A stretch of 64,000 nucleotides of DNA from Sphingopyxis sp. CCNWLW2 (GTDB lineage Bacteria > Pseudomonadota > Alphaproteobacteria > Sphingomonadales > Sphingomonadaceae). The notes under the pieces are model-generated. The model was not told the DNA's origin. It did no database searches and saw only the letters and a program-made list of their open reading frames with translations. Shown piece by piece: positions 45,825-53,987 of the stretch. Location: contig NZ_JBAWKJ010000003.1 in the NCBI RefSeq assembly GCF_037095755.1, forward strand, positions 62,001-126,000, given 5' to 3'. A program made the position numbers and the translations under genes. The number at the start of each line of letters is the position of its first letter. Within the stretch, counting starts at the first letter, position 1.

Positions 45825-47642
45825 ATGAGCATGAACTCGGATCTGACGCCATGGCAGAGGAGCAAACCTCCCGGAAAGTCCGATCGCGACATGCTCGAAG
45901 CTCTGCGTGCCCGCTTCATTGCCGACCCGCAACAAACCGATCTTTCAGCCGTCAGGCCGGTCATCGCCCGCTCCTGGAAGCGCAGCGCGATGTGCAACGT
46001 AAGTACGGCGAGGGGCATGATGGAGGTCACCGCAGAGCCGCAGATCGACGAACAGTTTCTTCGCTGCGCCGATCCGGTCATCGCCGAACTCGAGCGGCTG
46101 TGCGTCGATGCCCATGGCTGTGTCAGCCTGGCTGATCCTACTGGAACAATTTCGCTATTCCGCGGTGAACCGGCGATGGTCCGCTGGGCCGAGAAGACTT
46201 TTCCAACCGTCGGCGGCGCCATGTCCGAGGAGCTTGTCGGCACCAATTCGGACGGCACCGCGATCGAAGAAGGTGCGGCCGTCCAGGTGTGGGGCGGCGA
46301 GCATTATAACGAGGCGCTGCAAGACAGCTATTGCACGTCCGTTCCGATCATCGATCCGCTCCGTCGCTCGATCCGAGGCGTCCTGAGCCTGACGCTTCCC
46401 GAACAGCTCGTGGTCGATCTCGATCCCCGCACGATCCTCATGATCGTTCAATCGGCCGGAGCGGAGATTGCCCGTGCGCTCCGCGACCGGCTTGCTCCAC
46501 GCGAGCAGGCGTTGCTAACGGAATATCTTCGCGAGGTCCGTAAGCGCGGATCCGAGGCCGTCGTTGCGATGGACGAGCATACGACGATCATGAATCGCGG
46601 CGCGATGCAACTGCTCGATCAGAGCGACCATGCTGTCCTCGCGGCCTATGCGCGTGAGGCTGGGGCCCATGCGCGAACCGCCGAGCATGAAATATTTTGC
46701 GCGGCGGGCCGCATCCTTCAACTTCAGGTTCGACCGGTCGCCGAAGGCGATCGCACGTCGGGCTCGGTAATGCGCCTCCGGCAGATCAGAACGCCGCCGC
46801 GCCTCGTCGCGATGCCAGCGCTTCCGGCACGGCGGCCTTTCGACGAAATGATCGGCGAAAGCCCGGCGCTTCGCCGCGCGCTCGATGCAGCCGACGCAGC
46901 GTTCGTCCAGCGCCTCCCGGCCTTTATATTTGGCGAGCCGGGCACCGGAAAAACCCGCCTCGGAAGATTGCTTGCCGAGCGAATGTCGGCGGACGCATCC
47001 GTTGCCGAGATCGAGTGGCGGGACAGCCGGACAGGTGACGCAGTGGCCGCGTCGTTGCGAAAAGGTGCGGCGGTTCTTCTCGGCCGCGCCGAGCGTATGG
47101 ACGAGGATGATTGCGCCCGGCTCGCCGAGGCATTCGAGGGCATGGAAGGACCGCGGCTGGTTTTCACCGGCACGCACTTCTCCGATGCCATCTTGCCGCT
47201 GGTTACCATGCTCCGAGGTGTCGAGGTCCGCATGCCGCCTTTGCGCATGCGCCGCGAAGACATCGCGCCGCTTGCGGCCTATTTTCTCGCTGGCCTCGAT
47301 CGCCCGCGTGCGGCGGCGCCGCGTCTCATGGAACAGTTGGCGGCTGCCGAATGGCCAGGAAATGTGGCCCAGCTTCGCGAGGCGGTCGAAAGTGCGGCGC
47401 TCCAGGCGCCCGGCCGCGACGTGCGAAGCGAAGATCTTACGGCGATCCATCGACGGGCTCTGGCACCAAGCCATCTGAGCCGCTTGCAGAAAGCGGAATT
47501 GCAGCAAATCCGGGAGGCGCTCGATGAAGCCGGGGGCAATCGTCTCCGAGCGGCCGAAATCCTCAGGATCGGACGCTCGACCCTTTATCGGCGCTTGGAC
47601 TATTATACGAGCCGGGGCTTCGACTTGACCCCGGACTCCTGA
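45825..47642 (+). CDS. AcoR-like Fis-type transcriptional regulator with degenerate AAA+ domain
   Basis: This 605-residue regulator has a GAF-like sensor region (about residues 60-200; SEELVGTNSDGTAIEEG and SYCTSVPIIDP are typical of AcoR). It has an AAA+ domain with Walker A GEPGTGKTRL and a C-terminal Fis helix-turn-helix (GGNRLRAAEILRIGRSTLYR). The GAFTGA loop needed to contact sigma-54 is not seen, and the Walker B stretch reads AVLLGRAERMDEDD instead of the usual LFLDEI. It probably works with sigma-70 promoters. AGGAAACGCCT precedes ATG 45825. It is the obvious candidate regulator of the sites A-E operons. Confidence 0.87.
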   Translation: MSMNSDLTPWQRSKPPGKSDRDMLEALRARFIADPQQTDLSAVRPVIARSWKRSAMCNVSTARGMMEVTAEPQIDEQFLRCADPVIAELERLCVDAHGCVSLADPTGTISLFRGEPAMVRWAEKTFPTVGGAMSEELVGTNSDGTAIEEGAAVQVWGGEHYNEALQDSYCTSVPIIDPLRRSIRGVLSLTLPEQLVVDLDPRTILMIVQSAGAEIARALRDRLAPREQALLTEYLREVRKRGSEAVVAMDEHTTIMNRGAMQLLDQSDHAVLAAYAREAGAHARTAEHEIFCAAGRILQLQVRPVAEGDRTSGSVMRLRQIRTPPRLVAMPALPARRPFDEMIGESPALRRALDAADAAFVQRLPAFIFGEPGTGKTRLGRLLAERMSADASVAEIEWRDSRTGDAVAASLRKGAAVLLGRAERMDEDDCARLAEAFEGMEGPRLVFTGTHFSDAILPLVTMLRGVEVRMPPLRMRREDIAPLAAYFLAGLDRPRAAAPRLMEQLAAAEWPGNVAQLREAVESAALQAPGRDVRSEDLTAIHRRALAPSHLSRLQKAELQQIREALDEAGGNRLRAAEILRIGRSTLYRRLDYYTSRGFDLTPDS

Positions 47643-47808
47643 ACAGGCCTGTCGCGGCCAAACTTGGCCCGCGGTGACCCGATATCTCGCTCCGCCTTAG
47701 CAGGCCCGCTCGCGTCATCGCCTACGCGCTCCTATCCGATAAAGAACGCAACTGTTGCTAAGTCGCAACCTGAGCCAAATGTTCTGACGAAGGACACAAG
47801 CCCGGAAT

Positions 47809-47892
47809 TTATTCGAGCGCGTAGGCAATGACATCGTCTCCGATCTTTTTGCTGCGCGGGGCACCACCTGCAACGACCACCAGAAACTGTTT
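47809..47892 (-). pseudogene. C-terminal remnant of a PQQ-dependent quinoprotein dehydrogenase
   Basis: About 27 codons read [20 protein letters not shown] followed by VIAYALE and a stop. This resembles the end of membrane glucose dehydrogenase-type quinoproteins, where E. coli Gcd has KQYVVISAGG, then TKMGDYIVAYAL. Nothing recognisable remains upstream, where folD-derived sequence on the other strand begins within about 16 bp. It is a fragment without function. Confidence 0.5.
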
Positions 47893-47908
47893 CGCGGACG
47901 GCCCTCCC

Positions 47909-48019
47909 GTCGGCGCTGTCACTCCCGTTCCTGGCGGCGTCGGCCCGATGACCATCGCCTGCCTCTTTGCCAACACGGGCCGGGCCGGCAAGGCGATGAT
48001 TGGTAATCACATGGTTTGA
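47909..48019 (+). pseudogene. folD: C-terminal remnant of folD (methylenetetrahydrofolate dehydrogenase/cyclohydrolase)
   Basis: [20 protein letters not shown] continuing ANT is the highly conserved terminal signature of FolD. After it, the frame goes [13 protein letters not shown] and stops. The rest of FolD (the VVGRS and VIDVG regions) is not found upstream in any frame. It is therefore a 3' fragment left by rearrangement. Confidence 0.65.
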
Positions 48020-48100
48020 AAAGGCGATGTCGGCAGCAATGCAGATTCTGCATGTCGCTTGAGGCGGGCCGCATTCGATACCTGGCGAACGTAGCGAGTG

Positions 48101-48121
48101 TTCGAGACGTGACGTCTCGAA
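48101..48121. repeat. Perfect palindrome TTCGAGACGT-G-ACGTCTCGAA
   Basis: Ten-base arms flank a single central base. It lies 6 bp from a second palindrome and just beyond the stop of the tandem TetR gene. It could be an operator or a terminator stem for that minus-strand gene; a U-tract is lacking. Confidence 0.5.
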
Positions 48122-48126
48122 TGTCT

Positions 48127-48144
48127 TTCGGGCAACTGCCCGAA
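48127..48144. repeat. Perfect palindrome TTCGGGCA-AC-TGCCCGAA
   Basis: Eight-base arms with a 2-base centre lie 41 bp after the stop of the minus-strand tandem TetR gene. Together with the neighbouring palindrome it may fold into a double stem that ends transcription. Confidence 0.5.
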
Positions 48145-48184
48145 TGCGGCTCATCGATTTTCCAGGACCGCTATCTGCCGGCAA

Positions 48185-49444
48185 TTATCTGGCCGTCAAA
48201 CCTTGGCGCATGATATCGCAGATTTGGTCGGCGAGCGAAATCGGGTCGGTTGCGCCCGTGGCGGGCAGCCATTTCGGCAACCAGAAGAAAGCGCCCGCGC
48301 TGACCATCGTCAGGTCGGCGACCGAGATTGCCCGGCAACTTCCATCGGCGAGGCCCTCCGCCACATAATCCTGGCAAATCGACCAGATATGCTGCGCTTG
48401 CGCCATGAGGTCGGTGCGCGTTTGATCGGGGAGCGTGAACAACCCCGGCTGCGGCATCATCGGCGGGGCGGCGCCGGCCTGCGCCTGGCAATTGAGATGC
48501 ATCACGATCAGCGATTTTTCAAGGCCGTTGGCGCCAGTCTCGCCTGCGGTCAGGGCGAAATGCCGGTAGCGATCGAAAGCGCGTTCGTAACAGCGCGCGA
48601 TGAAGCCCGTCTTGTCGTCGAAATAATGATAAAAGGCGCCCTTGGTCGCGCCAAGGCTCGCGCCAATGTCGTCGAGCGATACACCATCGCAGCCGCGGCG
48701 GTTGAACAGCCGTGATGCCGCGTCGATGAGCTGCCGGGTCTTTTCCTCACCGGCCTGCGCCTTGTCGAACGCGTTGATCGAGCGGCGCTCCAGATTCTCG
48801 ACATGGAGCGGGCAGGTGAAGGCGGCCTCGGGATCGGCGGCGAAACCATGGAGCAAGATGTCGAGGATGGTCTGCGCGATGCGGGCCCGATCGCCGATGG
48901 CGTCGCCGAACGCGAGCCAGAGCTGCGCCAGCTGGGCCCAGTTCATCATGCCGAGAAGGCATTCGGCCGCAATCCGCGCATTCACCGGCCTGAACTCGCC
49001 CGCGTCGGCACCTTCCGCAATGATCTGCGCCAGCGTTTCGACCCGGCGGCGCGCGATGTCGGCAATCGCCGTGCGTTGCGGATCGGGAAGAAAGTCGAGG
49101 TCGGCGAGAACCGCAAGCGGCGGCTGCCGGTCGAATGTGCGCACAACGAACGCGCTCAGCCGCGCGGCGGCCGAGCCATGGCCTTCGATCGCGGCGTCGA
49201 GATCCTCCTCCATCGTCTCGCATCTGCGCAGATAGCAGCGGAAAATGAGGTCGTTGGTGTCGCTGACATAATAATAGAGCGCGTTGCGCGTGAGGCCCAC
49301 GGTTTCGGCGATGAGGTTCAGGTTCAGCGCCGCCGCGCCGCGCTCGTTGATCTGGCGCGCAGCCTCGTCGAGCAGCATGGCCCGGCGACCCGCGCGGCGC
49401 GGCGTCGGTCCGGGCTTGGCGGGGGGAGGCATGATGTCGCTCAT
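48185..49444 (-). CDS. Double TetR-family regulator (two TetR units in one chain)
   Basis: This protein of about 419 residues has two TetR DNA-binding domains. Unit 1 (about residues 20-70) has LIAETVGLTRNALYYYVSD. Unit 2 (about 235-285) has DDIGASLGATKGAFYHYFDD. Each is followed by its own ligand-domain-sized region. TetR repressors normally carry one such domain and dimerise. The frame opens at 49585, but ATG 49444 gives a sensible N-terminus and leaves a divergent promoter region. Two near-identical palindromes there (49495-49510 and 49552-49567) are probable operators controlling itself and the TonB receptor. Confidence 0.87.
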   Translation of the reverse strand: MSDIMPPPAKPGPTPRRAGRRAMLLDEAARQINERGAAALNLNLIAETVGLTRNALYYYVSDTNDLIFRCYLRRCETMEEDLDAAIEGHGSAAARLSAFVVRTFDRQPPLAVLADLDFLPDPQRTAIADIARRRVETLAQIIAEGADAGEFRPVNARIAAECLLGMMNWAQLAQLWLAFGDAIGDRARIAQTILDILLHGFAADPEAAFTCPLHVENLERRSINAFDKAQAGEEKTRQLIDAASRLFNRRGCDGVSLDDIGASLGATKGAFYHYFDDKTGFIARCYERAFDRYRHFALTAGETGANGLEKSLIVMHLNCQAQAGAAPPMMPQPGLFTLPDQTRTDLMAQAQHIWSICQDYVAEGLADGSCRAISVADLTMVSAGAFFWLPKWLPATGATDPISLADQICDIMRQGLTAR

Positions 49445-49494
49445 CGCCGGCCAACTTAGCGGCTTGCGCGCGCCTGTCCACAAATCATCGATCC

Positions 49495-49510
49495 GACATG
49501 CAGGCATACC
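49495..49510. promoter_or_regulatory. Candidate operator 1 for the double TetR protein
   Basis: GACATGC-AG-GCATACC is an imperfect palindrome sharing ATGCnnGCATACC with a second copy 57 bp away in the same divergent promoter region. Confidence 0.55.
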
Positions 49511-49551
49511 ACAAGGTAAAATATCGCTTGTCGTGACGGACTTGTTGTGTT

Positions 49552-49567
49552 GATATGCTTGCATACC
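49552..49567. promoter_or_regulatory. Candidate operator 2 for the double TetR protein
   Basis: GATATGC-TT-GCATACC, 6/7 symmetric, ends 30 bp before the TonB receptor start. At this position it would block transcription initiation. Confidence 0.58.
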
Positions 49568-49597
49568 CAAACGTCGAAACAACATGGGGGAGAGATT

Positions 49598-51838
49598 ATG
49601 CAGAATTTTCAGGCGTCATTGCGCCGTGCGGGCAGGGGACTCGTCGGGGTTTCCATGCTGGGCCTGGCGGCCCCTGCTTTTGCGCAGGCGGTTCCGGCCA
49701 GCGAGGAGAGCGATGACGGGGTGATCATCGTCACCGCCCAGAAAAGGGCTCAGAACAGCCTCGACGTCGGGATCAACGTGTCGGTCATCGGCAGCGAGGC
49801 GATCGCCGAGCGCCGCCTTGAAAGCGTCTCCGAACTGGCCGGCGCGGCGCCCAATGTGACGGTGAAGGAAAATGTGCCCGGGCTGCTGCCCGTCGTCACG
49901 ATCCGCGGTATCGGGCTCAACGATTTCAGCGCCACCAACAATCCAAGTGCCGGCGTCTATGTCGATGAGGTGCCGCTCAGCTCGCTGGCGCTGATGAACT
50001 TCAACTTCTTTGACATCGACCGGCTCGAGGTGCTGAAGGGGCCGCAGGGTACGCTTTATGGCCGCAATTCGACCGCCGGCGCGCTCAATATATTCTCCGC
50101 GCGTCCCGAATTTTCCGGCTTCTCGGGCCGTGTCGCGGCATCGCTCGGCAATTATCAGGCGAAGGATTTCGAAGCTGCGCTCAACATCCCGCTCGGCGAC
50201 ACGATCGCGCTGCGCGCCGCCGGCAAGGTTATCGCGCAGGACAAGGGCTATTGGTTCAATGAGCGCACCAGCGAGAATTTCGGCGATCGCAATCTCTTGC
50301 TCGGCCGGCTTCAACTGCGCGCCAGACCATCCGACGCGGTCGACATCAACCTGAAGGTCGAGGCGCAGCGCGGTCGCTCCGATCTGGGTCAGCCCGCCTT
50401 TTTCGGCGCGCTGCCGGCGTCGGGGGCGACTTGTCCCGGCTCGCCGGCTTGCAGCGACTTCTTCGGTTACCGCGACACCGACAATGATCCCTTCCGCGGC
50501 GCCTGGTCGATCGATCCCTTCTATGATTACAACCAGCTCAACCTGACCGGGCGGGTCGAGGTCGACCTCGGTTTCGCGACGCTCACCTCGGTGACCTCGC
50601 GCATCGATTTCGACCGGCAGTGGGGGATCGACACCGACGCGACGCCGTTGCCGCAGACCGATTTCTATACCGACGACAAGGTGAAGCAATTCTCGCAGGA
50701 ACTTCGGCTGTCGGGCGAGGATGCGATCGTCGACTGGCTTGTGGGAGGCTTTTACACGCGCGACCATGTCGTCACGAGCTACGACGGCCGGCTGCAGGCG
50801 CTGTTCAACACGACCAGCTTTACCCAGTCGGACCAGGTAACCAAATCAGCCGCATTTTTCGCCAATGGTGAGTGGAGGCTTGCCCCGACACTCAGCGTCG
50901 TGACCGGCCTGCGCTATACGTCGGAGAAGCGCCGCAATACCGGTTCCACCGTCGACCTCGTCTCGCTCGCGCCCGGAAGCCTGCTGTCCGGCGCGCCCTT
51001 CGGGTCTCCGCCGGTGACGGTCGCGTCGGTCGATGGGCGGATCAGCGACGAGAATCTGTCGTACAAGATCGGGCTGAACTGGAAGCCGTCGCCGCTCGTG
51101 CTCGTCTATGCGAGCGCGTCGAAGGGCGTCAAAAGCGGCGGCTTCTTCGCCGGGGTTGCGACCAGTTCGGCGCAGCTTCAACCCTATGGCTCGGAGACGC
51201 TCTACGCCTATGAAGCCGGCATCAAGGGCCGGCTGGCCGACGTCGGCCTGTCCTATAGCCTGAGCGGCTTCTATTATGATTATCGCGATGTCCAGACCTT
51301 CATCCGCGATGTCGCCGGCGCCCTGCCGATCCAGCGCCTGGGCAATATCGACAAGGCGAAGGTGAAGGGGATCGACGCCGATCTCATCTTCAATCCGCGC
51401 GCGCTGCCCGGGCTTACGGCGACGCTGGGGCTTGGCCTGCTCGACAGCAAGCTGGGGGCCTTTGCCTCTTCGGGCGGGGCGATAGCGGCGGGCAACCGCT
51501 TGCCCGATGCCCCAAAGACGAACATCAATACCAGTCTCGCCTACAGTTTTCCGGTGGCGGGCGGCGTTGACGCGCGGCTGGCGATCGACGGCCAATATCA
51601 GTCGCGCACCTACCGCGATGCGCTCAACGACCCGATCATCGCATCGGACGGCTATTGGGTGTGGAATGCGCGCGCGTCGGTGCTGCGCGACAAGGGCTGG
51701 GACATCTCGCTCTTTGCGAAGAACCTCTTCGACAAGCGCTACGTCGCGCAGGGCGTCAACCAGCTGGTGCTCGGCTTTGGCTACCGCGTCTACGGCGCCC
51801 CGCGCACCTATGGCGTCAGCGCCTCGTTCCAATTCTGA
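49598..51838 (+). CDS. TonB-dependent outer-membrane receptor
   Basis: This is a 746-residue TonB receptor. The signal peptide ends LAAPAFAQ, the TonB-box-like segment is GVIIVTAQKRAQNSLDVGIN, the plug contains RLEVLKGPQGTLYGRNSTAG, and the barrel ends with SASFQF and a terminal Phe. GGGGGAGAGATT precedes ATG 49598. It is divergent from the double TetR regulator and followed after 14 bp by a serine hydrolase gene. The pair suggests uptake and hydrolysis of an ester-type compound. Confidence 0.93.
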   Translation: MQNFQASLRRAGRGLVGVSMLGLAAPAFAQAVPASEESDDGVIIVTAQKRAQNSLDVGINVSVIGSEAIAERRLESVSELAGAAPNVTVKENVPGLLPVVTIRGIGLNDFSATNNPSAGVYVDEVPLSSLALMNFNFFDIDRLEVLKGPQGTLYGRNSTAGALNIFSARPEFSGFSGRVAASLGNYQAKDFEAALNIPLGDTIALRAAGKVIAQDKGYWFNERTSENFGDRNLLLGRLQLRARPSDAVDINLKVEAQRGRSDLGQPAFFGALPASGATCPGSPACSDFFGYRDTDNDPFRGAWSIDPFYDYNQLNLTGRVEVDLGFATLTSVTSRIDFDRQWGIDTDATPLPQTDFYTDDKVKQFSQELRLSGEDAIVDWLVGGFYTRDHVVTSYDGRLQALFNTTSFTQSDQVTKSAAFFANGEWRLAPTLSVVTGLRYTSEKRRNTGSTVDLVSLAPGSLLSGAPFGSPPVTVASVDGRISDENLSYKIGLNWKPSPLVLVYASASKGVKSGGFFAGVATSSAQLQPYGSETLYAYEAGIKGRLADVGLSYSLSGFYYDYRDVQTFIRDVAGALPIQRLGNIDKAKVKGIDADLIFNPRALPGLTATLGLGLLDSKLGAFASSGGAIAAGNRLPDAPKTNINTSLAYSFPVAGGVDARLAIDGQYQSRTYRDALNDPIIASDGYWVWNARASVLRDKGWDISLFAKNLFDKRYVAQGVNQLVLGFGYRVYGAPRTYGVSASFQF

Positions 51839-51852
51839 TCGAAAGGCTTCTC

Positions 51853-52956
51853 ATGACGGACATCCATGGCGAGGTCGCACCGGGTTACGAACCCCTGCGC
51901 GACGCTTTCGCAGCCAATTTTGCCGAGCGTTTCGAATATGGCGCGTCGATTGCGCTGGTCAAAGATGGCGATCTGGTCGTCAGCCTGTGGGGTGGCCGCG
52001 CCGATGAAGCGGGGAGCCCATGGGAGCGAAACACGCTCGTCAACATCTGGTCGACGACCAAGGGCGTCACGGCGATCTGCTTTGCGATGCTCGCGAGCCG
52101 CGGTCTGATCGACTACGACCGGCCCGTCGCCGATTACTGGCCGGAGTTTGCGGCGCACAGGAAGGCCGCTGTCACGGTGGCGATGCTTTTGTCGCATCAG
52201 GCGGGGCTGACCGGCTTTCGCGAGCCGGCGACGCTGGCCGATCTCTACGATGCGCCGCGCGCCGCCGCGAGACTAGCGGCGGCTGAGCCTTTTTGGGAAC
52301 CGGGCACACAGAGTGGATATCATGCCATCAGTATGGGGCTACTCGCGGACGAGCTGTTCCGCCGGGTTGAGGGGCGTTCGCTTCGGCAATTCATCGCCGA
52401 GGAGCTTTCGGCCTTTGACATCAGCATCGGCCTGCCCGCCGCGCGCGCGGCGCGTGGCGCCGTGATGTTCGCACCCGGCGATCTTTCGTCGGCACCGCAG
52501 GCGCGGGAGCTGTCGGCCGCGCAAATCGCTGCACTCGCGAACCCGCCGCTCGATCCGGCCGTCCCCAACAGTGATGATTGGCGTGCAGCGGAAATCCCTT
52601 CGGCAAATGGATTCGCTGCTGCCGAGGGGCTGGCGCGGCTTTATGGCGCCTTCATCGGGGGCCGGATCGCGGACGAAGCCGCGGTGACGGCGGCGACCTC
52701 CGTTCGCATCGAAGGCGTCGATGCGGTTCTTGGCATTCCGGCGCGCTGGGCGAGTGGCTTTCTGGTCAATGTGATGGGCCTTTATGGCAGCACGCCCAAC
52801 AGCTTCGGGCACTCGGGCTGGGGCGGCTCTTTCGCCTTTGCGGACCCGGAGCGAAACCTCGCATTTGCTTATACGCCGAACCAAATGGGAACTGAGCTCG
52901 CTGGCGACCCTCGTGCACTCGCCTTGATGGAGGGATTGGAAAAAGCCCTGGTTTGA
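51853..52956 (+). CDS. Serine hydrolase (class C beta-lactamase / EstB-type esterase)
   Basis: This is a 367-residue serine hydrolase. Ser67 and Lys70 (WSTTKG) form the SxxK motif. GLIDYDRPVADYWPEF, Tyr in GYHAISMG and HSGWGGSFAF follow in family order. No signal peptide is seen. It is a homologue of the protein at 28.1 kb, sharing the same length class and motif spacing. GAAAGGCTTCTC precedes ATG 51853. It is in an operon with the TonB receptor and under the double TetR regulator. Confidence 0.88.
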   Translation: MTDIHGEVAPGYEPLRDAFAANFAERFEYGASIALVKDGDLVVSLWGGRADEAGSPWERNTLVNIWSTTKGVTAICFAMLASRGLIDYDRPVADYWPEFAAHRKAAVTVAMLLSHQAGLTGFREPATLADLYDAPRAAARLAAAEPFWEPGTQSGYHAISMGLLADELFRRVEGRSLRQFIAEELSAFDISIGLPAARAARGAVMFAPGDLSSAPQARELSAAQIAALANPPLDPAVPNSDDWRAAEIPSANGFAAAEGLARLYGAFIGGRIADEAAVTAATSVRIEGVDAVLGIPARWASGFLVNVMGLYGSTPNSFGHSGWGGSFAFADPERNLAFAYTPNQMGTELAGDPRALALMEGLEKALV

Positions 52957-53576
52957 AGGGGGCGCCCTACGCGGTTTCCAGCTTCGCTTGGTGAACGACT
53001 TTGGCTCCACCCGCGAAGATTGCAGTCTCGGCTAGCGGGCGCCGCGTCGGTGGGTGCGACAGCGGGGCTGTTGATCGCGACGCTCACGTTCTTCATCGCC
53101 GTGAGGAATATGGACGCCGCTCGGCGTGGTCATGAAAGATCTATTTCGCCTTGGCGCGCGCGTTTACTTTCTGCTTCTACAATTCCTCGACAATACCCGG
53201 ATATCCTTAGGGAATCAGCCGATCGGCGGCTGGCTGGCTCCCATAGGGAAGACCTCGCAGGCCTTACCGTTGAAACTTGTTTGCATTGAATGATGAAGCG
53301 CGGGGGGGGGGGGGGGGGGGAGTCCCGAATTCCAGATGAACGTAGTGCGGCCATAGCGTCGCGCATGTCGGCTAACACGAACAGGCGTCCATAATGCCCG
53401 TCAGCTACCGACCGGTTGCGGTCGTTCTTCTCCTTCTCACGGCGGCCGAAAATGCCGGTCACCAAGGGCTCGGTCGATCAATCGACTCGCTCCGCCGCAA
53501 AACCCGGCCTGGTCGCTTGCGAGCGCGGGATCGCGTTCATAGGGTCCGCCCGATCCATCAAATCACGGGGGACACC
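52957..53576. other. Gene-free stretch with poly-G tract
   Basis: No confident gene is found in this 620-bp stretch. A frame near 53020 encodes a hydrophobic GLLIATLTFFIAV run but has no recognisable family. The most striking element is the homopolymer at 53302-53320. Confidence 0.5.
53302..53320. repeat. Homopolymer of 19 G
   Basis: Nineteen consecutive G residues lie in a non-coding stretch about 260 bp before the small exported-protein gene. It may be a phase-variable promoter-spacing tract or an assembly or sequencing artefact. Confidence 0.85.
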
Positions 53577-53987
53577 TTGTCAGTTTTCAAATCGGCTGCG
53601 CTCGTCGGCGCGCTTTTCGTCCTGACCTTTCCTGCGGCGGCCAGCGCCGAGGGCGTCGCGATCGAAGGCAATCTTGCGCGCGCGCAGGGTCATTGGGGCG
53701 GCGAACTGGGAGCGGGCTATGGCTTTCGCGCCGGGCCGATTACATTGCGCCCGATCGGCGGGCTGCTGATCCATTCGGACAATGACGAGCGCGAGGTAAA
53801 GCCCTACGTCAAGGCCGAGGCGACGGTGACGATTCCGGCGCTCGCCGAACTTGGGGCGGGTGCGCGTATCAGCGGCGACCGCACGCGAATTTATGGCACG
53901 GCGGCATTTGATCTGCTCCCGAAGCTGAAACTGAAGGGCAATCTGGGCGACCGCTATGCGGCAATCGGCATCATGGGAGAGTTTTGA
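53577..53987 (+). CDS. Small exported protein, probable outer-membrane or periplasmic
   Basis: This 136-residue protein has a signal peptide (SVFKSAALVGALFVLTF, then AAASA) and a mature part rich in alternating polar and hydrophobic beta-strand patterns ending IGIMGEF. The terminal Phe and strand pattern suggest a small beta-barrel or barrel-associated protein. TTG at 53577 is chosen because GGGG lies just before it and the signal peptide begins there; the frame opens at 53394. I do not recognise a named family. Confidence 0.65.
   Translation: MSVFKSAALVGALFVLTFPAAASAEGVAIEGNLARAQGHWGGELGAGYGFRAGPITLRPIGGLLIHSDNDEREVKPYVKAEATVTIPALAELGAGARISGDRTRIYGTAAFDLLPKLKLKGNLGDRYAAIGIMGEF

Larger units (their letters stand above)
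47643..48184. other. Gene-remnant region between convergent regulators
   Basis: This 542-bp stretch has no intact gene. It contains a weak GGCCAA/TTGGCC stem at 47656-47669 after the AcoR-like gene, a quinoprotein tail remnant, a folD tail remnant and two perfect palindromes, each annotated separately. Longer frames across it are mosaics of these pieces. Confidence 0.6.

Noticed and set aside
47732..48184. 150-codon minus-strand frame across the remnant region
   Set aside because: It strings together antisense folD sequence and palindromes; only the short quinoprotein-like tail is recognisable.
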